From Verrucomicrobia bacterium UBA1200 (GTDB taxonomy: Bacteria > Verrucomicrobiota > Kiritimatiellia > RFP12 > UBA1067), in contig DBXY01000052.1 of NCBI GenBank assembly GCA_002309765.1, forward strand, positions 98,094 through 162,093: 64,000 bases of DNA. Direction: 5' to 3'. Positions 24,401-32,093 of this stretch are shown here, one piece after another. Position numbers and translations under genes: made by a program. The first letter of the stretch is position 1; every line of letters begins with the position of its first letter. Under the pieces are notes generated by a model. That model was given only the letters and a program-made list of their open reading frames with translations. It made no database searches and was not told the DNA's origin.

Positions 24401-26204
24401 CGGGACCGGTCTTGACGATATGGTTGGCACTGCACGAAATCTCGCCCGCCATTATCACCGCCGCGTTTGCATCGGCGCTGTTCGCCTCGATGGTCAACGT
24501 GCCGGCGGTATAAATTATCGGGTTGACAAAAGTCAACGGGGCATTCGCGCCCGTATCATTCAACCGCAAAGTTCTGATGCCTTTCTCGGTAACATTTAAA
24601 GCTGCGCCCTCACCGCCGATGTCCACGGTTAACGGAGCATTCATCGCGGCAAGCGACAGCGGCTGCCCTTCATCCACCGAGAAGTTGGCGGCGCCTTCGC
24701 CGATGGAACGGGTCATAGGCGACTCGTTGATCGGGGCCCAACCGCCGCCGGCGAGCCGGATGTGCGAATCGTTGGGGATGCCCACGCCCTTTGCCGCATG
24801 GAGCAAGCCTTTCCAGATCACGGTATCGCCGGTGTAGGTATTCGCGCCGGTAAGGGTAAGGGTGTTGTTTCCAGTCTTGGACAAACCGGCGGTACCGGTA
24901 AGGGCGATAGCGTCATCGAACTCCGCGTTACCGCCATTGGTATCCAAACCGATACCGACGTTGTAGATACCGTTTATCCGGGCGATCAATGCGGCGGTTG
25001 CCGCTTCTGACCAGTTGTTGACGCCAAAGCCCACGGTGGTGCCGGGGGCAATCGTGAAGTCCGCCTCGGCGATGGAAGGAATCGAATTCTCATTGGACAA
25101 CACCAAAGTACCGGCGCTGAGAACGGTAGGCCCCTCGTAATCCGCCGAGCCGTTCAGCACCAAAGTCCCGGCACCGGTCTTGGTAAGTCCGCCGTCGGCA
25201 GTGGCGTCGGGATGCTTGGTGAAGTTGTTGTTGATTGAAGCATAATGTCCTTCGGGGATTTCCAGTTTCGCGCCGCCGTCGTTAACGTAAAGGTGGGCGA
25301 TTTCCGCCGGAATGTAAGGATCCCTAATCAGGGTGGTGCCGCCCATCGCCAGCGTGCCGCCGTCAAAGTTGATGGTGGAGTCGGTGCCGTAGGTGTTCTG
25401 CCGCTGGATATAGTTGGCGGAAATTCTTCCACCCTCCATCAGGTTCACCGTACCGTAGCCGTTGACGCTGAGCCGTCCCAACAAATCCATATTGGCAGTA
25501 CCGCTAACGTTCAGGGTGGCTTTGCCGTACTCGCCAACGATTACACCGCCGCCGGCGTTGACACCGGAAAACGTACCGCCGGTGAAGTTGTAGATGCCCT
25601 CGCTGTCCACCACCACGCCGTCCAAGGTGGAGTTCATCCGCCCCATCGCAAACCACGCGGAGTGTTCAATGGTACCGCCGCTCTGGTTGATGATGCCGGT
25701 GCCGTAACGGCCGATGTTAGAGTTGGCGCCAGTTACAGAGAGTTTGCCACCCGTGATGTTCACGGTACCCGTCGAGCCGAGTCCGACACCCACGCCAAAG
25801 CCGGGGTCGCCGCCGGCGCGGACGGTATAGGTGCCGCCGCTGATGTTCAGCGTGGCGACAGACCCCGCCGCATCGGCCACGAAAAGCTGGTCGGATTCAA
25901 ATGTGCCGTTGGTCAAGGTAGCAATCACCTCGGCGCTGTCCACTTCCGGGTCGTCGGTAATGTAACCCAGATAAAGCCGCCCCACGACGAGCGTGCCTTC
26001 GCTGCTAAGCGAGATGTCGCTATTGCCGGGGATTCTGGCGTAGTCCGATTCCGCCGGGACAAAAGTCTCGCGCCAGTTCCCGTTGAGCGACCAGGTACTG
26101 CCGTCGTCATTGCCAGTCCAATGCACGTCCGCGGCCGAAGCCAGCATCGCCACACCGGCCGCCGCGCCGAACCACCACAATTTGCCAAAAAGTAATTGCC
26201 TCAT
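21417..26204 (-). CDS. Giant protein 2: autotransporter-like beta-strand-repeat protein with two LamG domains and GGTLFMVR tail
   Basis: Secreted protein of 1595 residues. The signal peptide is MRQLLFGKLWWFGAAAGVAM followed by LASAA. Residues 26 to about 950 are beta-strand repeats of the autotransporter-associated type, with many short phrases such as TGAGTLVLNG, SKTGNNTLTLTGANTYTG and LNVSGDGRV; a beta-helix stalk is expected. Two LamG-like domains follow (about 985-1195 and 1235-1440), both opening with HRW[SP]FN and closing with an FR/RVWN element, so a tandem duplication. Another strand repeat leads to the tail GGTLFMVR. The start at 26204 has AAAGGAG 8-9 bases upstream; the frame extends 48 residues further but without signal character. 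No passenger enzyme and no C-terminal autotransporter barrel is visible. Adhesion or glycan binding is the best guess. Confidence 0.8.
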   Translation of the reverse strand: MRQLLFGKLWWFGAAAGVAMLASAADVHWTGNDDGSTWSLNGNWRETFVPAESDYARIPGNSDISLSSEGTLVVGRLYLGYITDDPEVDSAEVIATLTNGTFESDQLFVADAAGSVATLNISGGTYTVRAGGDPGFGVGVGLGSTGTVNITGGKLSVTGANSNIGRYGTGIINQSGGTIEHSAWFAMGRMNSTLDGVVVDSEGIYNFTGGTFSGVNAGGGVIVGEYGKATLNVSGTANMDLLGRLSVNGYGTVNLMEGGRISANYIQRQNTYGTDSTINFDGGTLAMGGTTLIRDPYIPAEIAHLYVNDGGAKLEIPEGHYASINNNFTKHPDATADGGLTKTGAGTLVLNGSADYEGPTVLSAGTLVLSNENSIPSIAEADFTIAPGTTVGFGVNNWSEAATAALIARINGIYNVGIGLDTNGGNAEFDDAIALTGTAGLSKTGNNTLTLTGANTYTGDTVIWKGLLHAAKGVGIPNDSHIRLAGGGWAPINESPMTRSIGEGAANFSVDEGQPLSLAAMNAPLTVDIGGEGAALNVTEKGIRTLRLNDTGANAPLTFVNPIIYTAGTLTIEANSADANAAVIMAGEISCSANHIVKTGPATISFDGGISTPNQWVQIYDGVAYFTNSLATYYTHDYRIYNATKLYVTDGVKLTTSGGWFYSGFTGTGSESHFESGSSIDMEGGRFIAAWEGGTTSKIYVEPGADIQVGQLIIGNLGVGELIQNGGVVHDTTKRGEDAAIGEYNNNDNLVGHGIYRLNDGVLQVDNNFQIGRYGIGEVFQTGGAASCSEWFSIARYAGSVGTWDISGGTLTQPNAGRAIIVGELGTGTLNVSGDGRVYSAAPVRLANAVETQGAILNVTDGGRVEASSFNFGATTNTLVFYVDNATLAPYNPATEENPDPSGVFANFFNGNDSAGLSIGPGGVTIDTGANSVYSYGIPVANGRSTGAITKTGSGLLALGTVPSVENLNVAEGTLSIHSGSGGLVHRWSFNGTAEDLVGDKNAFIVGNCTYSEDGKQICLNAGTHFGGYVNLGSDILPSDNTPVTIELWTTLRERRNWSKMFCFSSKTDNGLLMTFCTGGDTQNTSVNVLGKSGNETGTGTIDLNAEYYYAVTIKPDGAGNTSVVAVRKDIATGATLGSRTINVSNWTTSEWALNYCFLGATHEWGDADAMANYNEVRVWNRVFTDAELTQNVLYGPDRLPAYLQEDTVKDDNVFPDEPSAELLQNNYLTHRWPFNNSYADVIGGADAIPQGQVRLDSGKAAQTSGGNKGTSSINLGTDILPTEGPVTIEFWGRQNIARTWSQAFAFGSSTSDYLAMGWRGGADPVTGKGFFCVSNYANIPVNECTEGVIYHFGCVVIPDGAGGSDVTLYQQDAGTGETIAIATRHYDNWTIASLNQVHCVLGRSEFNDPDASATYFEFRVWNAGLSEAQLTENAILGTDALPKLSSEFVETVRNVDVAAGATLDLNGDTHELFGLSGSGRVYHGTLNVKGVLSPGGDDAIGTLNLALDTVLTGTLRVAQGDLLQCEGSLDLTNAKLEFTSEQLAGGSYTFATTSVGTISGTFAETNLPDKYTVVLSADKKTARIILGGTLFMVR

Positions 26205-26239
26205 ATTGACCACTCCTTTACCACATTTAAACCAACTGC

Positions 26240-26268
26240 ATAATAAGTTAATCAATTCCACCTGTAAA
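26240..26268 (-). promoter_or_regulatory. Sigma-70-type promoter of giant protein 2
   Basis: TTTACA (26268-26263) and TATTAT (26245-26240) on the minus strand are 17 bp apart, each five of six to consensus. The leader is about 29 bases and carries TAAAGGAGTGGTC, nearly the same as the leader of giant 3. Confidence 0.62.
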
Positions 26269-26376
26269 GTAAAGTGAAAACCGAGCGCGGAAGTAAAAAA
26301 GTTATCCGTCTTGTTACCTTGGATAACGCCAACCGCCTCAACATCCATTTTTCTTCCCCGCTTTTTCTTTTTTCGT

Positions 26377-26405
26377 TTGAATTTTACCGCCTTTTATGGC
26401 ATAAT
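26377..26405 (+). promoter_or_regulatory. Sigma-70-type promoter of the DUF3127-to-GH20 operon
   Basis: TTGAAT (26377-26382) and CATAAT (26400-26405) are separated by 17 bp, 35 bases upstream of the ATG at 26440. It diverges from the giant 2 promoter within the same 235-bp region. Confidence 0.62.
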
Positions 26406-26439
26406 AAATCGCGATTTTCAAACGAAAGTGAGGTTTTAA

Positions 26440-26784
26440 ATGGCTGCGCCTTTTGAATTGACCGGAACGGTTAAAGTGCTGATGGACACGATGACATTCC
26501 CCAGCGGTTTCAGCAAACGCGAATTTGTGGTCACGTCCGAAGACGAATACCCGCAAGACATTAAATTTGCCTGCGTCAAGGAACGGATATCCCAGCTGGA
26601 CAAACTACAGCCCGCCGACCGCGTAAAAGTGAGTTTCCGCATTCGCGGCAACGAGTACCAGGGCCGTTATTTTGTCGACCTTCAGGCTTTCAAGGTGGAA
26701 AAACTCGACGCCGACGGTTCGGCCGTGGAATACGACAATCTGGAGCCGCCGGACGCGTTGCCGGACACGGAGATGCCATTTTAA
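26440..26784 (+). CDS. DUF3127 protein, probable OB-fold
   Basis: A 114-residue protein of the DUF3127 family. It opens with FELTGTVKVLMDTMTFPSGFSKREFVVTSED in the family manner (first stretch MAAPFELTGTVKV), continues through PQDIKFACVKERISQLD, and has GRYFVDLQAFKVEKLD at the end of the domain, followed by an acidic tail (DALPDTEMPF) that recalls the tips of single-stranded-DNA-binding proteins. The family, best known from Bacteroidetes, is thought to be OB-fold, with no proven function. GTGAGG lies upstream of the ATG. It heads the long plus-strand operon and is 18 bases from prmC. Confidence 0.85.
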   Translation: MAAPFELTGTVKVLMDTMTFPSGFSKREFVVTSEDEYPQDIKFACVKERISQLDKLQPADRVKVSFRIRGNEYQGRYFVDLQAFKVEKLDADGSAVEYDNLEPPDALPDTEMPF

Positions 26785-26802
26785 CCTGACGCGACACGAC
26801 CA

Positions 26803-27675
26803 ATGCCCGACCCGACACAATTGCCGCTGCGCGAGCTGATTCGGCGCGGCGCGGATTTTTTGGAGCGCAAAGGCATTCCTGACGCCGCAACCGTATGCGA
26901 GTTGCTGGCGGCGCGATTGTGCCAATGCAAGAGGATAGAGCTTCACCGGTCGCTGGACGCCCCGCTTTCCGAACCGAGGGTGGATGCGATGCGCCGGGGC
27001 ATCCAGCGCGTCGCGGGCGGAGAACCGGTTCAGTATGTGCTGGGGCAATGGGATTTCCGCCACCTGACCCTTAAATGCGACCGCCGGGCGTTGATCCCCC
27101 GGCCGGAAACCGAGGGGCTGGTGGAACTGGTTCTGAAGTCGCCGCAACTCAACGGGAACCCTAAACCGCTGGTGGTGGATGTCGGGACCGGAACCGGATG
27201 CGTCATCTTGAGCATCGCGCAGGAGCATCCCGGCGGGGTGTATGTCGGGCTGGACATCAGCCCTGACGCGCTGGCGCTGGCCGGAGAAAACGCCAAGCTT
27301 ACCGGGCTGGAAGACAAGGTGATGTTCGCGGAATCCGACGGTTGCGGCGAATTCGAACCCGCCAGCGTGGACATTCTGGTCTCCAACCCGCCCTATATTC
27401 CTTCGGCGACGGTTGACGCGCTCGACCCGTGGATCCGGGACCACGAGCCGCGGTTGGCGCTGGACGGCGGGGCGGACGGACTGAATTTCTACCGCTCGTT
27501 TCTGATGGACGCCATTATGGTGCTGAAATCCGGCGGCGCGGTTTTCTTTGAAATCGGTGACGACCAAAGCCAGGCGCTGCGGGATATGATGGAGGAGCAC
27601 GGACTGGAGGAGGTCCGAATCCTCAAGGATCTGGCCGGACGAGACCGCTACGCCACAGGAGTTATGGCGGGCTGA
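26803..27675 (+). CDS. prmC: Peptide chain release factor N5-glutamine methyltransferase PrmC
   Basis: Methylates the Gln of the GGQ motif of release factors RF1 and RF2, which is needed for efficient termination. The N-terminal helical domain (about 1-85) contains YVLGQWDFRHLTL, and the catalytic domain shows LIPRPETEGLVEL, VVDVGTGTGCVILSIA (SAM site) and the hallmark NPPYIPS with Asn at 195 and Tyr at 198. RDHEPRLALDGGADGLNFYR is also diagnostic of PrmC. Length of 290 residues is normal. Second gene of the operon. Family assignment is firm because all PrmC signature blocks are present in order. Confidence 0.95.
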   Translation: MPDPTQLPLRELIRRGADFLERKGIPDAATVCELLAARLCQCKRIELHRSLDAPLSEPRVDAMRRGIQRVAGGEPVQYVLGQWDFRHLTLKCDRRALIPRPETEGLVELVLKSPQLNGNPKPLVVDVGTGTGCVILSIAQEHPGGVYVGLDISPDALALAGENAKLTGLEDKVMFAESDGCGEFEPASVDILVSNPPYIPSATVDALDPWIRDHEPRLALDGGADGLNFYRSFLMDAIMVLKSGGAVFFEIGDDQSQALRDMMEEHGLEEVRILKDLAGRDRYATGVMAG

Positions 27676-27700
27676 ACGGGTAGCCCGCAGGAGGATGAAA

Positions 27701-28546
27701 ATGTTTTTTGTCGGACCGCATGTTTCAACATCCGGCGGCGTGAGCAACGCCCCGCTGAACGCGAGTTCGGTCGGCGCGACCGGATTCGCCATGTTTGTCA
27801 AAAACCAGCGGCAGTGGACGGCGCCGCCGCTGTCCAGCCAAGAGATTGAATTGTTTAAGCAGCGGTTGCGCGAATGCGGCTACTCGCCCGCCCAGGTGCT
27901 GCCGCACGCCGGATACCTGATCAATCTCGCCAACCCCGACGCGGAGGCGCACGCGAAATCCATGGCTTCGCTTAAAAACGAGCTGTCGCGCTGCATGGCG
28001 CTTGGCCTGACAATGCTGAACCTGCACCCCGGCAGCCACCTGCGCCAACTCACCCCGGAAGCCGCGTGCGACCGGGTGGCCGAATCAATCAACTCTGCGT
28101 TGAAAGACTCTGACGGGGTAACCATCGTTATTGAAAACACCGCCGGGAGCGGGGGCAACCTTGGCTCGAAATTCTCCGAGCTGGCAAGGATTATCAGCGG
28201 CGTGAAAGACCAGCAACGCATCGGGGTCTGCATCGACACCGCCCACACCTTCGGTTCGGGCATGGACATCTCCACCCCGGATGGCTTTGACCGCGCCATC
28301 GCCGAGTTCGACCGGACGGTGGGGTTGCGGTTCCTGCGCGGGATGCATCTGAACGACTCGCGCGCGGCGCTGAACTCGCACGTTGACCGTCACGAATCGC
28401 TGGGACTCGGGAAAATCGGTTTCGCAACCTTCGCGCATCTGATGGAAGATAACAGGTTCGAAGGCATACCGTTGATTCTGGAGACCCCGGACGAATCCAA
28501 ATGGGCGGACGAGGTTCGCCGCTTGCTTGAATGCCGGAGAAGCTGA
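27701..28546 (+). CDS. nfo: Endonuclease IV (AP endonuclease)
   Basis: Zinc-dependent apurinic/apyrimidinic endonuclease of base-excision repair, TIM-barrel fold. Diagnostic segments: GPHVSTSGGVSNAP at the N-terminus, VLPHAGYLINLANPD, LNLHPGSHLRQLTPEA, VIENTAGSGGNLG (catalytic Glu), GVCIDTAHTFGSGMD and LNDSRAALNSHVDRHESLGLG-type zinc-binding His/Asp. At about 281 residues it is full length. The ATG at 27701 was preferred to one at 27695 because GCAGGAGG ends six bases before it, while the earlier ATG directly abuts it. The gene ends one base before the acyltransferase start. Confidence 0.95.
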   Translation: MFFVGPHVSTSGGVSNAPLNASSVGATGFAMFVKNQRQWTAPPLSSQEIELFKQRLRECGYSPAQVLPHAGYLINLANPDAEAHAKSMASLKNELSRCMALGLTMLNLHPGSHLRQLTPEAACDRVAESINSALKDSDGVTIVIENTAGSGGNLGSKFSELARIISGVKDQQRIGVCIDTAHTFGSGMDISTPDGFDRAIAEFDRTVGLRFLRGMHLNDSRAALNSHVDRHESLGLGKIGFATFAHLMEDNRFEGIPLILETPDESKWADEVRRLLECRRS

Positions 28547-28547
28547 C

Positions 28548-29375
28548 ATGGACAACTCCAGACTAACCAATGAGGAATTTCTGAAATCGTTGCTGGAAAC
28601 CGGCGGTTACACCACGCCCGACTCGCGTCGGCCTGCCCGTCCGCCCAAAGCCAGCATCGGAGAGTCTTTCCGCTACGCCGCCACCATCATCGGGCTGGTG
28701 CTACGTTGCGTGGTGCGCTTCGTACAGCGCCGGTTCAATTACGATGTCTGGCAGCGCAACGCCTTTCGATCAGTCGCTTTCGCGGAACGCGCCGGAGCGC
28801 TGGTAAAAATCGACGGGTTTGACAAAAGCAAGTTTGCCAACGGCCCGGTGGTTTTCGTGATGAACCACATGAGTACGCTCGAAACAATGGTCGCCCCGGC
28901 GTTAATCATCCCGTTCAGCGAAATTTCCATCGTGCTGAAAGAATCGCTCGACCGGATCCCGTTTGTCGGCAAGGCCGCCCGGTCGGTCGGCTCCATCGCG
29001 GTAAGCCGCAAAAACGCCCGCGAGGATCTGAAAACCGTACTCACCGAAGGTGTGAAACGCATCCGCGACGGCAAGTCGGTCCTGCTTTACCCGCAAGGGA
29101 CGCGCCAAGCGGTTTTCGACCACAAACGGTTCAACTCCCTGGGCGCGAAACTGGCGGAACGCGCCGGAGTGCCGCTGGTGCCGATCGCGGTCCGGACCGA
29201 CATTCTCCAAACCGGCAAGCTGATTCGCGATTTCGGGGCGGTTGACCCGTCCCGCCCGCTGCTGGTGTCCTGCGGCGACCCGATCCCGGTTGAAGTGGGC
29301 GCGCGAGAGATGCATGAGCGCAGCCTCAAGTTCATCATGGAGAAGTTGCAGGAATGGGGTTTGGAGACAATTTAG
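28548..29375 (+). CDS. PlsC-like 1-acylglycerol-3-phosphate O-acyltransferase with altered HX4D motif
   Basis: Acyltransferase of the PlsC/LPLAT family, likely transferring an acyl chain to a lysophospholipid or lipid precursor at the inner membrane. A hydrophobic segment near residues 40-60 may be a membrane helix. Motif I is NHMSTLE (His107, Glu112), so the usual HX4D is HX4E. Motif III reads YPQGTRQ (182-187) in place of EGTR, and motif IV includes VPLVPIAVRT. Both changes are conservative but unusual, so lipid specificity should not be assumed. The start is placed at ATG 28548 with GGAG upstream; a longer frame to 28527 would overlap nfo. An AAA-like role is not suggested. A 61-bp gap separates it from the next gene. 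Confidence 0.8.
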   Translation: MDNSRLTNEEFLKSLLETGGYTTPDSRRPARPPKASIGESFRYAATIIGLVLRCVVRFVQRRFNYDVWQRNAFRSVAFAERAGALVKIDGFDKSKFANGPVVFVMNHMSTLETMVAPALIIPFSEISIVLKESLDRIPFVGKAARSVGSIAVSRKNAREDLKTVLTEGVKRIRDGKSVLLYPQGTRQAVFDHKRFNSLGAKLAERAGVPLVPIAVRTDILQTGKLIRDFGAVDPSRPLLVSCGDPIPVEVGAREMHERSLKFIMEKLQEWGLETI

Positions 29376-29436
29376 GGGTAAAATATCAACTGAAATGGCG
29401 TTCTATTTACGACTTATGATTTGAAAGGATGTTTGA

Positions 29437-30762
29437 ATGAATCTGTGGAGAGACCGAAATTATCCCATCATTGTTTCCTGCGCGAAGGGGTTGGCCCCCT
29501 ACACCGAACAGGAACTGCTGAAGATGGGCTACAAAATCGTCGAAGTTACCGAAAACACCGTGGTCGTGCGCGGCGCGATGCGCGATATGATGCGGCTTAA
29601 CCTTCAGCTGCGCACCGCGCACCGGGTGCTGGTGCCGCTGCTGCGTACCGAATGCTACAACCTCGACCAGCTTTACCAGGACGTGTTTTCCATCGATTGG
29701 GAGAACCTGCTGGAGCCGGACAGCTATTTCACCGTGAACAATGTGGTGCATAACAGCACCATACGCGACACGCGGATGCCTTCGCTGGTCACCAAGGACG
29801 CCATCGCCGACCGGATGCGCAAACACTGCGGCGGGGCGCGGCCCGATTCCGGACCGGAGACCTTCGGCGCGGCGTTCTTTGTTTACTGGCAAGACAACGA
29901 AATGATCGTGTACATCGACACCGCGAACGAACCGTTGTCCAAACGCGGTTACCGGCGCATTCCCGGCGACGCCCCGATGCAGGAGACGCTGGCCGCCGGC
30001 TGTATCCTCGCCTCGGAATGGGATCCTACGACACCGTTTGTGGCCCCGATGTGCGGCAGCGGCACCCCCGCCATCGAGGCGGCGTTGATCGCGCTCAACC
30101 GCGCCCCCGGTTCGTTCAAAACCCATTTCGGTTTTGAGTCGATAAAGGGATACCAGCTGCGGATTCCGACCGAGCGGGTCAACAATGTCGGCAGACGCCG
30201 TTTCGGCGGCGCGTCGCCGGAGGAGATATGGCGCGAAATGCGCCGCGACGCAGAGGCCGCCGAGACCCCGCAGAATATGCCCCGGATTTTGGCTTCGGAC
30301 ATCAACCCGGCTTTGACCGAAGTGGCGAGCCACAATGCCATTGCCGCCGGCGTGGCGAAGTACATCACCTTCTCTTCGCACGATTTCGCGGACACCGAGA
30401 TACCGCCCGCGCCCGGCACGATCTTCATGAACCCCGCCTACGGCGAGCGGTTGGGCGCGAATGACGATCTGGTGGCGCTTTACGGGCGCATCGGAGATTT
30501 CTTCAAACAGCGTTGCGCCGGCTACACCGGGTGCGTGCTTACCGGCAATATGGCGCTGTCGCGAAAAATCGGGTTGCGTTCCAAACACCGGATCCCGTTC
30601 TTCAACGGCCCGATCGAATGCCGGATGATGGTTTACGACCTCTACCAAGGCGGAGAGCGGGAAGCCATCCCGTCCAACGCGGAAATTATCGCCGAGCTGC
30701 CGCCGGAGCAACGACGGCAACGCAAATCCCCGAACCATGACGATCTGATAATCGGAGTTTAA
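29437..30762 (+). CDS. RlmL/Trm11-like THUMP-domain RNA guanine-N2-methyltransferase
   Basis: Predicted SAM-dependent m2G methyltransferase of rRNA or tRNA. The N-terminal 160 residues hold a ferredoxin-like/THUMP RNA-binding region (CAKGLAPYTEQELLKMG is the common RlmL opening). The catalytic region carries RGYRRIPGDAPMQETLAA, the SAM site PMCGSGTPAIEAALIA, ILASDINPA and the target-base motif NPAYGERLG starting at Asn332, which is NPPYGERL in RlmL. The C-terminus lacks the RlmK half of fused E. coli RlmKL, so it resembles the short one-domain form. GAAAGGATG precedes the ATG. It lies within the prmC-to-GH20 operon. Target position inferred only. Confidence 0.85.
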   Translation: MNLWRDRNYPIIVSCAKGLAPYTEQELLKMGYKIVEVTENTVVVRGAMRDMMRLNLQLRTAHRVLVPLLRTECYNLDQLYQDVFSIDWENLLEPDSYFTVNNVVHNSTIRDTRMPSLVTKDAIADRMRKHCGGARPDSGPETFGAAFFVYWQDNEMIVYIDTANEPLSKRGYRRIPGDAPMQETLAAGCILASEWDPTTPFVAPMCGSGTPAIEAALIALNRAPGSFKTHFGFESIKGYQLRIPTERVNNVGRRRFGGASPEEIWREMRRDAEAAETPQNMPRILASDINPALTEVASHNAIAAGVAKYITFSSHDFADTEIPPAPGTIFMNPAYGERLGANDDLVALYGRIGDFFKQRCAGYTGCVLTGNMALSRKIGLRSKHRIPFFNGPIECRMMVYDLYQGGEREAIPSNAEIIAELPPEQRRQRKSPNHDDLIIGV

Positions 30763-30814
30763 TTCAACCCCCGCGCCAAAGTTTCGAACCGGCGCACCAC
30801 AGGAGAAACACACC

Positions 30815-32083
30815 ATGTCGTTATTATCCACGTTCGCCTCCCGCCACCTTTTGGAGGCCACCACCAGCCCCGATCTGGAAAAAATGCTGGAAAAGCCGCT
30901 TACCGTTTATGCCGGATTCGACCCCACCAGCGATTCGCTGCAGGCGGGTAATTTCGTGACCATCATGGCGTTGACCCGGATGCAGCAGGCCGGGCATCGG
31001 GTAATCGCCCTGGTCGGCGGCGCCACCGGACTGATCGGCGACCCGTCCGGCAAATCGGTGGAGCGCCAGATGCTCACCCCGGAACAGGTGGAGAAAAACC
31101 TGATCGGCATCAAGGAGAACCTTTCGCGCTTCCTGAAATTTGACGACCCGGTAAATCCCGCCATTCTGGTGAACAATTTTGACTGGTACAAGAACGTGAG
31201 CGCCATCAACTTCCTGCGCGACATCTGCGTGAATTTCCGGGTGCCGCAGATGCTGGCCAAAGAGAGCGTGAAAAAACGGTTGGAAGCCACCGACGGCGGC
31301 ATGACGTTCACCGAATTCTCTTACCAGATTCTTCAGGGTAACGACTTTCTGCACCTTTACGACACCTACGGCTGCACGCTGGAAATCGGCGGCGCCGACC
31401 AGTGGGGAAACATAACCGCCGGCACCGATTTGGTGCGCCGTCTGCGCGGTAAGGAAGTTTACGGCTTGACTTTCCCGCTGGTTTGCGACAGTACCGGCAA
31501 GAAATTCGGCAAGAGCGAGGGTAACGCCATCTTTCTTGACGCCCGCAAGACTTCGTACTACGATTTCTACCAGTTCTTCATGCGGTCGATGGACGCCGAC
31601 GTAATCCGTTACCTCAAAATCTTCACGCTGCTTCCGGACGAACGGATTGCGGAACTCGAAGAGTCGCTGGCCAAAGAGCCGGAAAAACGCGAAGCCCAGC
31701 GGACGTTGGCCGAAGAGGTCACCCGCATGGTTCACGGCGAGAAGGGACTGGCCATCGCCAAAGCCGCCACCAACGTGCTGTTCGGCGGCTCGGTGAACGG
31801 GCTTTCCGCCGCCGATCTGGAGGGAATCTTCGCCAACGTCAAGTCGGCGACGCTGCCCGCCGCCGAAGTAATCGGCAAGTCGCTCATTGACGTCACGGCG
31901 GCGGCAAAGATGTTCGCCTCCAAGGGCGAAGCGCGGAGGATGATCCAGCAGGGCGGGGTGAGCGTGAATAACGTCAAAGTCCCCACCATCGAACGTATCT
32001 TCGCCGCCGAAGACCTGATCGAAGGCCGCGTGGCGGTGCTTCGGAGCGGCAAGAAGAATTTCTTCCTGCTTAAGGTGGAATAG
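30815..32083 (+). CDS. tyrS: Tyrosyl-tRNA synthetase with QAGN at the HIGH motif
   Basis: Class I synthetase charging tRNA-Tyr. Signatures: YAGFDPTSDSL, ALVGGATGLIGDPSGKS, YQILQGNDFLHLYDTYGCTLEIGGADQWGN and the KMSKS counterpart KKFGKSEGN (Lys230, Lys233). A C-terminal S4 RNA-binding domain spans about 355-420 (IQQGGVSVNNVKV). The HIGH signature reads LQAGNF with Gln43 and Asn46. The second position is Asn in many TyrRS, but Gln at the first His is uncommon. AGGAGAAACACACC before the ATG is a strong ribosome-binding site. Function is still almost certain because the surrounding Tyr-binding and KFGKS elements are intact and no second copy is seen here. Confidence 0.95.
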   Translation: MSLLSTFASRHLLEATTSPDLEKMLEKPLTVYAGFDPTSDSLQAGNFVTIMALTRMQQAGHRVIALVGGATGLIGDPSGKSVERQMLTPEQVEKNLIGIKENLSRFLKFDDPVNPAILVNNFDWYKNVSAINFLRDICVNFRVPQMLAKESVKKRLEATDGGMTFTEFSYQILQGNDFLHLYDTYGCTLEIGGADQWGNITAGTDLVRRLRGKEVYGLTFPLVCDSTGKKFGKSEGNAIFLDARKTSYYDFYQFFMRSMDADVIRYLKIFTLLPDERIAELEESLAKEPEKREAQRTLAEEVTRMVHGEKGLAIAKAATNVLFGGSVNGLSAADLEGIFANVKSATLPAAEVIGKSLIDVTAAAKMFASKGEARRMIQQGGVSVNNVKVPTIERIFAAEDLIEGRVAVLRSGKKNFFLLKVE

Positions 32084-32093
32084 CAGTTGAACC

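Noticed and set aside
29407..30864. 485-codon minus-strand open frame
   Set aside because: Antisense shadow of the RlmL-like methyltransferase, rich in Arg, His and Gly as typical for such frames.
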